In this document: piece after piece, positions 8,632 to 16,883 of the stretch
Numbering within the stretch: position 1 is the stretch's first letter
Layout: each line of letters begins with the position of its first letter
Assembly: GCA_964505325.1 (NCBI GenBank)
Contig: CAZDHT010000050.1
Coordinates: forward strand, 1 to 25,474
Source: CAZDHT01 sp964505325
GTDB taxonomy: Bacteria; Planctomycetota; PUPC01
Direction: 5' to 3'
Length of the DNA stretch: 25,474 bases
Notes under the pieces: generated by a model
The model's database searches: none
What the model saw: only the letters and a program-made list of their open reading frames with translations
What the model was told of the DNA's origin: nothing
Made by a program: the position numbers and the translations under genes

Positions 8632-8835
8632 ACGCCGCACATTACTTCGTGTGTCGGGCACTTAGTGTCTTTCTTGCTCAACCGCTTGGTCGTTTCCACG
8701 TCAGCCTTTTTCTGTTACCGTATGCACCTTCAGGTTTGCGTACTCGGCATCGTAAAGGCATTCGCCCAGGTCGAATTGTGGCATCTGTTCACCCTTTGTA
8801 TCGCTCGCCGGGTTCCCGTCTTTGGCTCGGCGGCA

Positions 8836-8863
8836 AGTATAGGTGCGTGGGACGGGCGTTCAA
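8836..8863 (-). promoter_or_regulatory. Putative sigma-70-type promoter for the GH31 operon
   Basis: On the minus strand, TTGAAC (plus 8858-8863) and TATACT (plus 8836-8841) are separated by 16 bases. The -10 box matches 5 of 6 consensus bases and the -35 box 4 of 6. Transcription would start near 8829, giving a leader of about 200 bases before the GH31 ATG. It lies in the divergent intergenic region with the lipoprotein gene. It is predicted from sequence alone. Confidence 0.45.
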
Positions 8864-8871
8864 CTTTTTTC

Positions 8872-8899
8872 TTTACCGCGTGCCCGTGACGTGTACGAT
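8872..8899 (+). promoter_or_regulatory. Weak putative promoter for the lipoprotein-lyase operon
   Basis: TTTACC (8872-8877) and TACGAT (8894-8899) are separated by 16 bases and each matches 4 of 6 consensus bases. The start would be near 8906, about 60 bases before the ATG at 8965. Nothing better stands out on the plus strand of this 333-base divergent region (8632-8964), which otherwise holds no visible gene or repeat. Confidence 0.3.
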
Positions 8900-8964
8900 G
8901 TGGCATGTAAGGGCAATCCCATTCCGGCATTCGTCAGCCTTTGTTGTTTATTCGGGAGGTGAAG

Positions 8965-11900
8965 ATGAAGAGCACATTCGGACGCAGGTGTGCAGTTGTT
9001 CTCGGCCTGATGGGGGTCGTGCTTTGCGGCTGCGCNNNNNNNNNNGCGGCGGAGGAACGAGTGGGCGCGTCCGGCCCCGCGTGGCGGCGCGGCCCGGCTC
9101 CGGACTTCGTTCTGCCACCGGCCGCGAAGTTCGAGAAGGACGGCGTGAGGATCCAGTTCTGGGTCAGCCGCGCCACGGACGTCGCCGTGCTGGTCCGGAA
9201 CGCGAACGGCAAGACGGTACGTCATCTGGTGGCGGGGATGCTGGGGCCGAATGCTCCGGCGCCGCTGGCGAGGAACAGCCTCGGGCAGTCGCTTATCTGG
9301 GACGGGCGGGACGACGACGGCCGCTGCGTGCCGGCGGGACGTTATCGGGTCGAGGTCAACCTGGGGCTCACCGCTCGGTACGACAAGTCACTGGGCTGGA
9401 ACCCGCGCGAGCTGGGTACCGTCCACGGCCTGGCGGTGGGGCCGAACGGCGAGCTCTACGTGATGAGCGAAGTCGGCCGCGACAGCCTGGACGGGGTGTT
9501 CCGCGTGTTCACCGGCGACGGCGAGTACGTGCGGACCATCCTGCCGCGCCCGGGCAACATCCCGCTTCGCCGGGCCCGGCCGCTGGGCGAGATGGTCCTC
9601 GACGACGGTGAGCGGTTTCCCACCTCGCTGCTGCCTCAGTACGGCAGCCGACGGTACCAGGTGCCGGTCGTCACCGCGGAGGGGGACCTGATCTTCACCA
9701 ACGTGACCCAGCCTGCCGGCCACCCGGAGGCCAAGCGGTTTCGCAGCGTGGCGTGGCGGCAGCGCCTGTCGCGGCGGCTGCTCCGGATCGCGGCGGACGG
9801 CGGTGCGCCCAAGGCCGGGTACCTGGGCCCCGTCCTGGGGAAGGGATTTGAGACCGGCCTGCTGTCCCTTGCGATGGGGCCGGACGGGCGGATCTACATC
9901 TCGGGCGCCCGGCACGCGGTGTTCCGAGTGAAGTGGGGGGAGAACGAGAAGCCGGAGCTTTTCATCGGGACCCCCGACAAGCCGGGCGGCGGGACGCGGA
10001 GCCTGAACGGGCCGAGCGGGATCGCCTTCGACGGCCAGGGCAATCTGTACGTGGCCGACCGCAACAACCACCGCATCGCGGTGTTCGACCCGGACGGCGG
10101 GTTCCTCACGCGCATCCCGCTCGAGTGGCCCCGCCGGGTGGCGGTCCATCCGAGGACGGGCGCGGTCTATGCCACGTCCGGCTTCCGAAATCAGCACCTG
10201 GTGAAGTTCAGCCACCGGTCAGAGGGAAAGCCGGTGGCCCGCTGCGACCTGCGGACGGACTGGCCCTCTATCGCGCTGGACGGCCGAGGCAGCAAGCCGA
10301 TCCTCTACGTGGGCAACGTGAAAGCCCGGGACCCGAAGCGCGATCCCCGAACGCGGGTGCTGATCCGCCTGGTCGACGCCGGGGACAAGTTCACCTCGGA
10401 GAAAGTGCTCTCCGCCGGCGCCCGGCCCAAGCAGCCGCTTCTCTACGGCGTGGACCGCGAGCGCGAGCTGGTCTACGGCAACTGGCCGTACGAGGGCTGG
10501 TGGCGCATGGACGGCCGCACCGGCAGGATTGAGACCTTCGACACCCTACTGGCCGCCAAGGCCAACGGCATCACCGAGATTTCCGCCGGCGCCGACGGCA
10601 CGGTGGTGGTGCACGTGCGGGGCGAGATCGGCCGGCTGGACCGCCACCTCATGCCGCGTCCGTTCTCCGCCACCGGGACATACATCTACAACTTCCCGAA
10701 GGAGGACTCCCTGCGCAGCTACTACGGCCGGGACGTCACCATCGCGCCGAACGGCGACATCTACTGGATTCACGAGCGCGGCGGCTACGCCAACCCGATG
10801 CGCTGCTCGGCCGTCAACTTCGACGGCACGCGGAAGAAGGACTCGCTCATTGTGTTTGAGACGGGAAGCCCGGCCGGCGTGCGGGTCGACCGGCAGGGCT
10901 GCATCTACGTGATCGACCACCTCAAGCCGCTGGGCCGGCTGGTTCCCGAGGAGATAGATCACAAGATCACGCGGCAGCGCTTCGACCGCTTCGTGCACCA
11001 CTACGGCAGCCTGCTCAAGTTCAAGCCGGCCGGCGGGAAGGTCAGGCTGATGGGCACGGGGGTTCCGAAGGCCCGCCAGCTCGGGCCCGGGCAGATGCAG
11101 TTCACCGCCGTCGAGGGCCGCGGCGACTTCGTGGTGGACGGCGCGCTGTGGAGCTACTTCGGCGTCTCGATGATCCGCCCGGCACGGCCCCGAAGCGGAT
11201 GCCAGTGCTGGACCCCGCGGTTTGACCTGGACGACTTCGCGCGGGTCTTTGTGCCCGATGAACTGCGCAGCAGGATCATCGTGCTCGACACCAACGGGAA
11301 CGAGCTCATGACGTTCGGGCGCTACGGGAATGCCGACGACCACGGTCCGGGTATCCCGTTGGCCGACCCGCGCACGGTGATGGTCTCGCGTGAGGCCGCC
11401 TACATCGGCGACATGACCAACCAGCGCGTGGTGCGCGCCAGGTTGTCCTATCGCAGGTCCGCCGGGTGCACGGTGACTGTCCCGGCGCGGACTCTGATGG
11501 AAGTCGCCCGCGAGCTTCGCCTGCAGGATCGCATCCTGGAGCGGCGCATCGCCCTGCGGCTGATGAACGCCGAGATGCGGGTCGAAGAGTTGCAGGGCGA
11601 GGCCGCGAAGCTGAGTCCCCGTGTGAAGCGCCGGCTCGACTGGGACGGCTTGGTCCTGAAGGTGGCGGCGCGCGCCTCCCGCGCCCTTGCCAACCGCGAA
11701 GACGCCCAGGCGGTGCTGGCGGCGACCGCGCCGCGCGAGGTCCGCAACTGGCGCGAGCGGGAGGTGGACGCTCTGCTCGGCAAGTACCTGGCGAGCGGCG
11801 GCGAAGGCCTGCGCCTCGCGGTGGTGTGGGGCCTGTGGGGCGGCAGGTGCGGCAAGGCGGGCGAGGAACTTCTGTTGCAGGCGTTGAAGGACGAGTCCCA

Positions 11901-12684
11901 ACTCGTTCGGGTGACGGCGGCATACGTGCTGCTGGACCGGAAGAACCCGGCGGGTCTTGCCCACGTCTTCCAAGGTGCGCTGTCGAAGGATTCCAACGTC
12001 TACAAGGTGGCGGAGACGGCGATCCTCAAGAAGGTGCTCGGGGCGGGCTATTCGGTCGGGAAGGCGGAAGTCGAGGCGCTGGCCGAGATCCTGCGCCAGA
12101 CGCGCGGCGCCGACCGCGCCGGCAGGACCAGCTACTGGTACCTTCGCCGTGCGGTGTTTCTCATGCTACCGCTCAGCACCGACCGCGCGGGCGCGGAGTC
12201 GGCCCTGCTCGCCGAGCTGAGAGCGGGGGAGCAGTTGACCGGCAACAACCTGAACCGCGTCATCCGTGGGCTGGGCGTGGTGCGCTCGGTCAAGGCCATC
12301 CCCGACCTCGTCGGGCTCCTCAAGCGCGGCCGCAACCCGGGCTGGCGTGGCGGGCACGGCGACCGGGCCGAGAGCTTCGCGGCGACGGCGCTGGCGAACA
12401 TCGCGGCGCCCGAATCGGTCGCGCCGATCATCGGACTCCTGGACAGCGAGACAGCCGGCACGGCGGCGCAGTCCCTCCTGGCGCTGACCCTGATGTTCGA
12501 TCCTGGAGCGCCCGCCGGCCGCCGCCTGGTTCCCAGGGCAGGCAGGCTGGAGCAGGTCCGGATCGACCGGCTCCCTCGGCCGGCCGCGATTCGGGGCGCG
12601 TGGGAGAAGTTCTGGAAGGCGAGCGGCGCCAAGTACGAACGGGACCCGGACGGCCCTCCGCTGCGCGTCAAGGCTGGGAAGTGA
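8965..12684 (+). CDS. Lipoprotein with FlgD-like domain, NHL beta-propeller and C-terminal HEAT repeats
   Basis: A predicted outer-surface or periplasmic lipoprotein of about 1,239 residues. The ATG at 8965 follows an excellent GGAGGT site. The signal peptide ends in a lipobox-like L20-C-G-C23. Ten Ns at 9036-9045 follow directly, so residues 24-28 are unknown and the junction itself is unverified. Residues about 72-132 resemble the FlgD Ig-like domain (SLIWDGRDDDGRCVPAGRYRVEV). NHL-type blades follow, for example GLAVGPNGELYV near 155, GPSGIAFDGQGNLYVADRNN near 350, and more up to about 830. From about 929 the sequence is helical and HEAT-like (LLLQALKDESQLVRVTAAYVLL; PDLVGLLKRG). NHL propellers and HEAT arrays usually bind partners rather than catalyse. 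Its place 13 bases before a secreted lyase suggests a shared role in extracellular polysaccharide handling. Confidence 0.82.
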   Translation: MKSTFGRRCAVVLGLMGVVLCGCXXXXAAEERVGASGPAWRRGPAPDFVLPPAAKFEKDGVRIQFWVSRATDVAVLVRNANGKTVRHLVAGMLGPNAPAPLARNSLGQSLIWDGRDDDGRCVPAGRYRVEVNLGLTARYDKSLGWNPRELGTVHGLAVGPNGELYVMSEVGRDSLDGVFRVFTGDGEYVRTILPRPGNIPLRRARPLGEMVLDDGERFPTSLLPQYGSRRYQVPVVTAEGDLIFTNVTQPAGHPEAKRFRSVAWRQRLSRRLLRIAADGGAPKAGYLGPVLGKGFETGLLSLAMGPDGRIYISGARHAVFRVKWGENEKPELFIGTPDKPGGGTRSLNGPSGIAFDGQGNLYVADRNNHRIAVFDPDGGFLTRIPLEWPRRVAVHPRTGAVYATSGFRNQHLVKFSHRSEGKPVARCDLRTDWPSIALDGRGSKPILYVGNVKARDPKRDPRTRVLIRLVDAGDKFTSEKVLSAGARPKQPLLYGVDRERELVYGNWPYEGWWRMDGRTGRIETFDTLLAAKANGITEISAGADGTVVVHVRGEIGRLDRHLMPRPFSATGTYIYNFPKEDSLRSYYGRDVTIAPNGDIYWIHERGGYANPMRCSAVNFDGTRKKDSLIVFETGSPAGVRVDRQGCIYVIDHLKPLGRLVPEEIDHKITRQRFDRFVHHYGSLLKFKPAGGKVRLMGTGVPKARQLGPGQMQFTAVEGRGDFVVDGALWSYFGVSMIRPARPRSGCQCWTPRFDLDDFARVFVPDELRSRIIVLDTNGNELMTFGRYGNADDHGPGIPLADPRTVMVSREAAYIGDMTNQRVVRARLSYRRSAGCTVTVPARTLMEVARELRLQDRILERRIALRLMNAEMRVEELQGEAAKLSPRVKRRLDWDGLVLKVAARASRALANREDAQAVLAATAPREVRNWREREVDALLGKYLASGGEGLRLAVVWGLWGGRCGKAGEELLLQALKDESQLVRVTAAYVLLDRKNPAGLAHVFQGALSKDSNVYKVAETAILKKVLGAGYSVGKAEVEALAEILRQTRGADRAGRTSYWYLRRAVFLMLPLSTDRAGAESALLAELRAGEQLTGNNLNRVIRGLGVVRSVKAIPDLVGLLKRGRNPGWRGGHGDRAESFAATALANIAAPESVAPIIGLLDSETAGTAAQSLLALTLMFDPGAPAGRRLVPRAGRLEQVRIDRLPRPAAIRGAWEKFWKASGAKYERDPDGPPLRVKAGK
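9036..9045. other. Assembly gap (10 Ns)
   Basis: A run of ten Ns lies between the lipobox cysteine codon of the lipoprotein and its mature domain. Ten is a conventional placeholder, so the true missing length is unknown. The reading frame continues across it only because 10 Ns plus the two preceding bases make four codons. Confidence 0.99.
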
Positions 12685-12697
12685 GGGGTGAAGAGCC

Positions 12698-14824
12698 ATG
12701 CCACGACTAGTCCTCCGTGCGGGGTGGATCCTGCTGTTGATTCTCATTAGTCCGGCGCCGGGCGGCGAGGCGCTCCCGCTGCCCAAGGTGCGGAAAGAGC
12801 GGCCGCGGCTCTTCTGGCGCGCCAAGGCCTGGGACGGCCCGTCGCTCGAGCAAATCCGCGGCTGGCTGAAGCGGCCCGACTACCAGGCGCGGATGGCCAA
12901 GCTGGAGAACCGGCTCGGGCTCAAGGACGGCCGGAAGAACATGAAGCTGGCGATCAAGTACGTGCTGCTCAAGGACCGAGCTACCGGCAAGAAGCTGCTC
13001 GACCGGTTCATGGGCCAGCGGACCAGCGGGCACAGCCCGTCGTACTGGGGCATCGTCGACCAGCGGATGGCCGCCTGCTATGACTGGCTCTATGACCATC
13101 CGGACTTCACGCCGGAGATGAAGAAGAACCGCGCCGCGTACCTGGAAATGCGCTGTCGCGGCAATATATCCTACCTCAAGCAGCAGAAGGAGAACCCGTT
13201 CTACAGCCGCTTCGCCGGCGCCCTGGCCGGGCTGACCGCGTGCGCCCTGGCCATCCACGGTGACCACCCGAAGGCGGACGAGCACCTGCGCTTCGCCTAC
13301 GACTGCTTCCGCGAGAAGATGAGCAGCATCCGGCAAGCGGAGGACGGCGGCACCGGCGGCTCGAGCTACGGCTACCACCACGAGTTCACCGACCTCGCCA
13401 ACACCGTTGCTGCGTGGCGCAGCGCCACCGACTGGGACGCCGCCAAGTGGATCAAGGAGAAGCAGGGCAACTGGCTCGAACGCCAGATGCTCTTCCAGAT
13501 CTGGATGACCTATCCCAACGGCAGCTTCGTCAAGGACGGCGACGGCTGGGGCCGGGACACCACCGATTACACGCAGTACCGCATGCAGATCGACGCCATC
13601 TCCGGGATGTATAAAAACGGCATCGGCCGCACGCACGCGCTCCGTATCCGGAAGCGTTGGGGCTTGGCCGACTACCACCAGGAGTATATGTGGGAGTGGT
13701 TCGTCTTCAACAACCCCGAGATCCAGCCGCGGCCGCTGTCCGCGCTCGGGCGGGCGGAGGTGTTCAGCCCGGACCTCCTCGGCATGGTCTGCTGGCGCGA
13801 CACGTGGAAGGACGAGGCGACGATCGTTCACTTTCGCGTCGGTGAAAGCCCCGACACCCACGGCACCGCCGACCAGGGCAAGTTCATCCTCTTCAAGCAG
13901 CGGCCGCTGGCGATCAAGAACGGCGACTACATCGGCTTCATGAGCCCGGTGCATCGGTACTACCGCACGCCGTGGAGCGCCAACTCGCTCGTCTTCACAC
14001 GGAAGGGTGCCGACGGGAAGACCGCGGCCCTGAACTTCCCGAAGTTCAGCTACAGCAGCCACAATCCCCACTGGCCGAAAGGTCTCTTCTCGTGGAGCGA
14101 ATGGAAAGAGCTGCGGAAGAAGTCCATGCATTCCGGCCGCAAGGACGGCAGCCCCTGGGCCGCTTGGCCCATGGGTAGGCTGCTCGAGCACGAAGCGACC
14201 GGCCAGTACGCCCGCGCCCTCGCCCACCTGACACTGCTCAAGCGGCTGGTGAACGGCAAGAGCCCCGGCGTCGAGTGGGACTGGACCCGCGAACTGGTTT
14301 TCCTTGGCTACAAGTATCTGCTCGTGCTCGACCGCGTGAAGACAGCGGCGGACATCGGCCACCGCTGGACCCTGCACACCACGTTCGAGCCGAAGGTCAC
14401 CGGCGCGTTGGCCGTGGCGGATAACGGGCCGGCGCGCCTGTTCTGCCGGACGCTGCTGCCGGCGAAGGCAACGCTCACCAAGGTCGGCGGCGCCGGCCAC
14501 GAGTGTGACTGGGGAGGCAAGAATCACCTTCCCAAGGGCTGGAAATCCATCATCAAGACGAAGGATGGGAAGCTCGGCTACACGTATATCCCCAAGGGCA
14601 AGACCGAGCCGGCGGTTCGCGCGCTGGGGCCGAACAGCCAGATGGGCGCCTGGCGGCTGGACGTCACCCCCGCCGACGGCCGCAAGGAGTGCGTCTACCT
14701 GCACGTGCTGTACCCCACCGGCACCAACACGGCGAGAATGCCGGACTGTTCCCTCGACCGGAAAGGCGCCGACCTGACCGTCAAGGTCGCCGGCCTGGAG
14801 TACACGTTCAAACCTGCCAGGTAA
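12698..14824 (+). CDS. Secreted heparinase II/III-like polysaccharide lyase
   Basis: The 708-residue protein starts with a signal peptide (RAGWILLLILISPAPGGEA, likely cleavage after Ala25). An alpha-helical toroid-like region spans about 60-330. A C-terminal beta-rich domain holds the family motif DTHGTADQGKFILF, with His388 and Asp392, followed by PLAIKNGDY. In heparinase II/III families (PL12, PL15, PL17, PL21 and relatives) this fold cleaves uronate-containing polymers such as heparin, heparan or alginate by beta-elimination. I cannot assign the PL family or substrate. It lies 13 bases after the NHL/HEAT lipoprotein and is almost certainly cotranscribed. It converges with the ABC-F gene, with only 16 bases between the stops. 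Confidence 0.85.
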   Translation: MPRLVLRAGWILLLILISPAPGGEALPLPKVRKERPRLFWRAKAWDGPSLEQIRGWLKRPDYQARMAKLENRLGLKDGRKNMKLAIKYVLLKDRATGKKLLDRFMGQRTSGHSPSYWGIVDQRMAACYDWLYDHPDFTPEMKKNRAAYLEMRCRGNISYLKQQKENPFYSRFAGALAGLTACALAIHGDHPKADEHLRFAYDCFREKMSSIRQAEDGGTGGSSYGYHHEFTDLANTVAAWRSATDWDAAKWIKEKQGNWLERQMLFQIWMTYPNGSFVKDGDGWGRDTTDYTQYRMQIDAISGMYKNGIGRTHALRIRKRWGLADYHQEYMWEWFVFNNPEIQPRPLSALGRAEVFSPDLLGMVCWRDTWKDEATIVHFRVGESPDTHGTADQGKFILFKQRPLAIKNGDYIGFMSPVHRYYRTPWSANSLVFTRKGADGKTAALNFPKFSYSSHNPHWPKGLFSWSEWKELRKKSMHSGRKDGSPWAAWPMGRLLEHEATGQYARALAHLTLLKRLVNGKSPGVEWDWTRELVFLGYKYLLVLDRVKTAADIGHRWTLHTTFEPKVTGALAVADNGPARLFCRTLLPAKATLTKVGGAGHECDWGGKNHLPKGWKSIIKTKDGKLGYTYIPKGKTEPAVRALGPNSQMGAWRLDVTPADGRKECVYLHVLYPTGTNTARMPDCSLDRKGADLTVKVAGLEYTFKPAR

Positions 14825-14840
14825 GCGACCGGAGGAGGCG

Positions 14841-16745
14841 CTACTCGAGCTTCTCGCCCACTTGCTCCCACTCGTCCCACAGCATTTTCAGGCGAGCGCT
14901 CTTCTGTTGGTGCTCTTTGCTGAGTTCGCGGAGGGTTTCCACCTGCCCGGCGTCTGCCGCGTCGGAGATGCCTTGGTTCAGCTTCGCCAGGTCCTCCTCG
15001 ATGGCTTCGATCTCCGCCTCGAGTTCGTCGAGGCGCCGCCTGAGCCGCCGCCGCTCGTTGGCCCGCTTGCGGTCTTGGCGGTATTGCGCCTTGCGCTCCC
15101 GTTTCGATCGGCCTGTCTCGTCATCGCCGGGCAGGCCCGCCGCGCCGCGCCGTTCGCTGCGCCATTGCAGGTAGGCCTGCCAGTTGCCGGTGATGCAGTG
15201 GAACTGTTGGCCGTCGATCGCCCACACGTGCGTTGCCAGCGCCTCGATGAGGTATCGGTCGTGGCTCACGAAGATGGTCGTCCCGTCGAACCGTTTCAGT
15301 GCGTCCTGCACGACCTCGGTCGAGGGGATGTCGAGGTGGTTGGTCGGCTCGTCGAGCATCAGGACGTTCGCGCCGAGCGCGACCAGCCGGGCGAGCGCGA
15401 CCCGGCTTCGCTGTCCGCCGCTCAGCTCGTTAATTCGCTTGAATACGTCGTCCCCGCTGAGAAGCAGGCGCCCGAGCACCGACCGCGCGCGCTTCGATGT
15501 GCGCTCGCCGCTGGCGGCGCGGACGACGTCCAGCGCGGCGCTCTGCGGATCGAGGTTGGCATGGGTCTGCGACAGATAGCCGATTTGGACGTTGGCCCCG
15601 TGGCGGAGCGTTCCGCTCAGCAGCTCGAGCTCGCCGAGCAACGTGCGCAGGAGCGTCGTCTTGCCGGCGCCGTTGGCGCCGACGACCGCCACCCGCTGGC
15701 CTCGCACCAGCTCCAGCTCATCGATCCTCAACAGTGGAACTGCCGGGTCGTACCCGACTTCCAAGTGGGTGCCCAGCAAGACCATGTCACCCGTCCGGCG
15801 GCAGGCCGGGATGTCCAGGCTGATGGCCCGGTGCGTCTGCGGCCGCTCTATCGCGTCATCCCGCAGGAAGCGTTCGAGCCGCTTGCGGCGGCCCTGGGCC
15901 TCGCGGGTCCGTTGGCCGGCGATGTGGATGCGGATGAACTCCTCCGTCTGACGGATGTACGCCTGTTGGGCTTCCCACGCCTTCATGCGTTCGCTGAACC
16001 GCGCCTGCCGGAGCACCAGGTACTTGCTGTACGCGCCGCGGTAGGGCTCCAGTCTGCGGAACGCGACCTCCCAGGTCTTCGTGGTCACGCGGTCGAGCAG
16101 ATACCGGTCGTGCGAGACCACGATCAGCGCTCCGCGGAACGACCCGAGCCAGTGCTCGAGCCACTCGGTCGAATCGAGGTCGAGGTGATTGGTCGGCTCG
16201 TCGAGCAGCAGGACGTCCGGCTCCCGGAGGAGCAGTGTGCCCAGGTACGCCCGTGTGCGCTGTCCGCCGCTGAGCTGCGAGAGCGGGCGGTCCCACATCT
16301 CGCGTTCGAAGGCCAGACCGGTCAGGACCTGCTCGATCCGCGTGCTGTAGTCGTAGCCGCCCAGCGCTTCCATTTCCGCCTGTATCTCGCCGTAGCGCTT
16401 CAGCAGCCCGGCGTCGCCCTCCATCCGGCCGGCGATGTCGTGCAACTCGCGCTCCATGCGGCGGAGGTCGGCGAAGACGTCGAGCATCGTCTGGTGGACC
16501 GTGGTGCCTTCCAGCGGCGGCGGGTCTTGCGGCAGGTAGCCGATGCGGAGTCCTCGCCGGCGGTGGACATCCCCGGCGGTCGATTCCAGCAGGCCGGCAA
16601 TGACGCGCAGCAGCGTGGTCTTGCCCTCGCCGTTGGGGCCGACCAGGCCGATGCGGTCGGACTCCGCCACGCGGAAGCTCACGTCACGGAACACCTCGTG
16701 GTCCCCGTACGCGTGGCCGACGTTTTCTGCAATGATCAGCGACAC
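14841..16745 (-). CDS. ABC-F family ATPase (Uup/EttA-like)
   Basis: The 634-residue protein carries two ATPase cassettes and no membrane segments, as in ABC-F translation factors that act on the ribosome. Walker A motifs are GPNGEGKTT (36-44) and GANGAGKTT (356-364). Signatures are LSGGQ (158-162 and 441-445). Walker B/DEPTNHLD motifs lie at about 178-188 and 461-472. The interdomain linker at about 240-300 is basic (GQRTREAQGRRKRLERF). A C-terminal coiled coil (about 548-634) rich in Lys, Arg and Glu resembles that of Uup. I chose the GTG at 16743-16745 because GGAAGG lies five bases upstream. The longer frame to 16799 would run into the predicted promoter. The exact ABC-F subfamily is not settled. 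Confidence 0.93.
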   Translation of the reverse strand: MSLIIAENVGHAYGDHEVFRDVSFRVAESDRIGLVGPNGEGKTTLLRVIAGLLESTAGDVHRRRGLRIGYLPQDPPPLEGTTVHQTMLDVFADLRRMERELHDIAGRMEGDAGLLKRYGEIQAEMEALGGYDYSTRIEQVLTGLAFEREMWDRPLSQLSGGQRTRAYLGTLLLREPDVLLLDEPTNHLDLDSTEWLEHWLGSFRGALIVVSHDRYLLDRVTTKTWEVAFRRLEPYRGAYSKYLVLRQARFSERMKAWEAQQAYIRQTEEFIRIHIAGQRTREAQGRRKRLERFLRDDAIERPQTHRAISLDIPACRRTGDMVLLGTHLEVGYDPAVPLLRIDELELVRGQRVAVVGANGAGKTTLLRTLLGELELLSGTLRHGANVQIGYLSQTHANLDPQSAALDVVRAASGERTSKRARSVLGRLLLSGDDVFKRINELSGGQRSRVALARLVALGANVLMLDEPTNHLDIPSTEVVQDALKRFDGTTIFVSHDRYLIEALATHVWAIDGQQFHCITGNWQAYLQWRSERRGAAGLPGDDETGRSKRERKAQYRQDRKRANERRRLRRRLDELEAEIEAIEEDLAKLNQGISDAADAGQVETLRELSKEHQQKSARLKMLWDEWEQVGEKLE

Positions 16746-16770
16746 CGCTTCCTTCCAACCAGGGGGCCAC

Positions 16771-16799
16771 ATTCTAGCGGGAAACGATGCGGGGGACAA
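16771..16799 (-). promoter_or_regulatory. Putative promoter for the ABC-F gene
   Basis: On the minus strand, TTGTCC (plus 16794-16799) and TAGAAT (plus 16771-16776) are separated by 17 bases. The -10 box matches 5 of 6 consensus bases and the -35 box 4 of 6. The predicted start near 16764 gives a leader of about 19 bases before the chosen GTG, which supports that start codon. The rest of the 138-base gap to the M28 gene shows nothing else. Confidence 0.45.
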
Positions 16800-16883
16800 C
16801 TCGCCCCGAATGAATGCGGGCGGGCACTGGAATCGCCTGCGAAGGTAACGCGCCTGGGAGAGTTGGCGCCTTGCGCGGCGGGT

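Noticed and set aside
4695..8889. Long plus-strand frames opposite the GH127 and GH31 genes
   Set aside because: The minus-strand frames carry complete catalytic motifs, while these translate to compositionally biased sequence without domains.
8901..8917. TGGCAT...GGGCAA resembling a sigma-54 promoter
   Set aside because: The GG-to-GC spacing is one base short of the required -24/-12 distance, so it would not be recognised.
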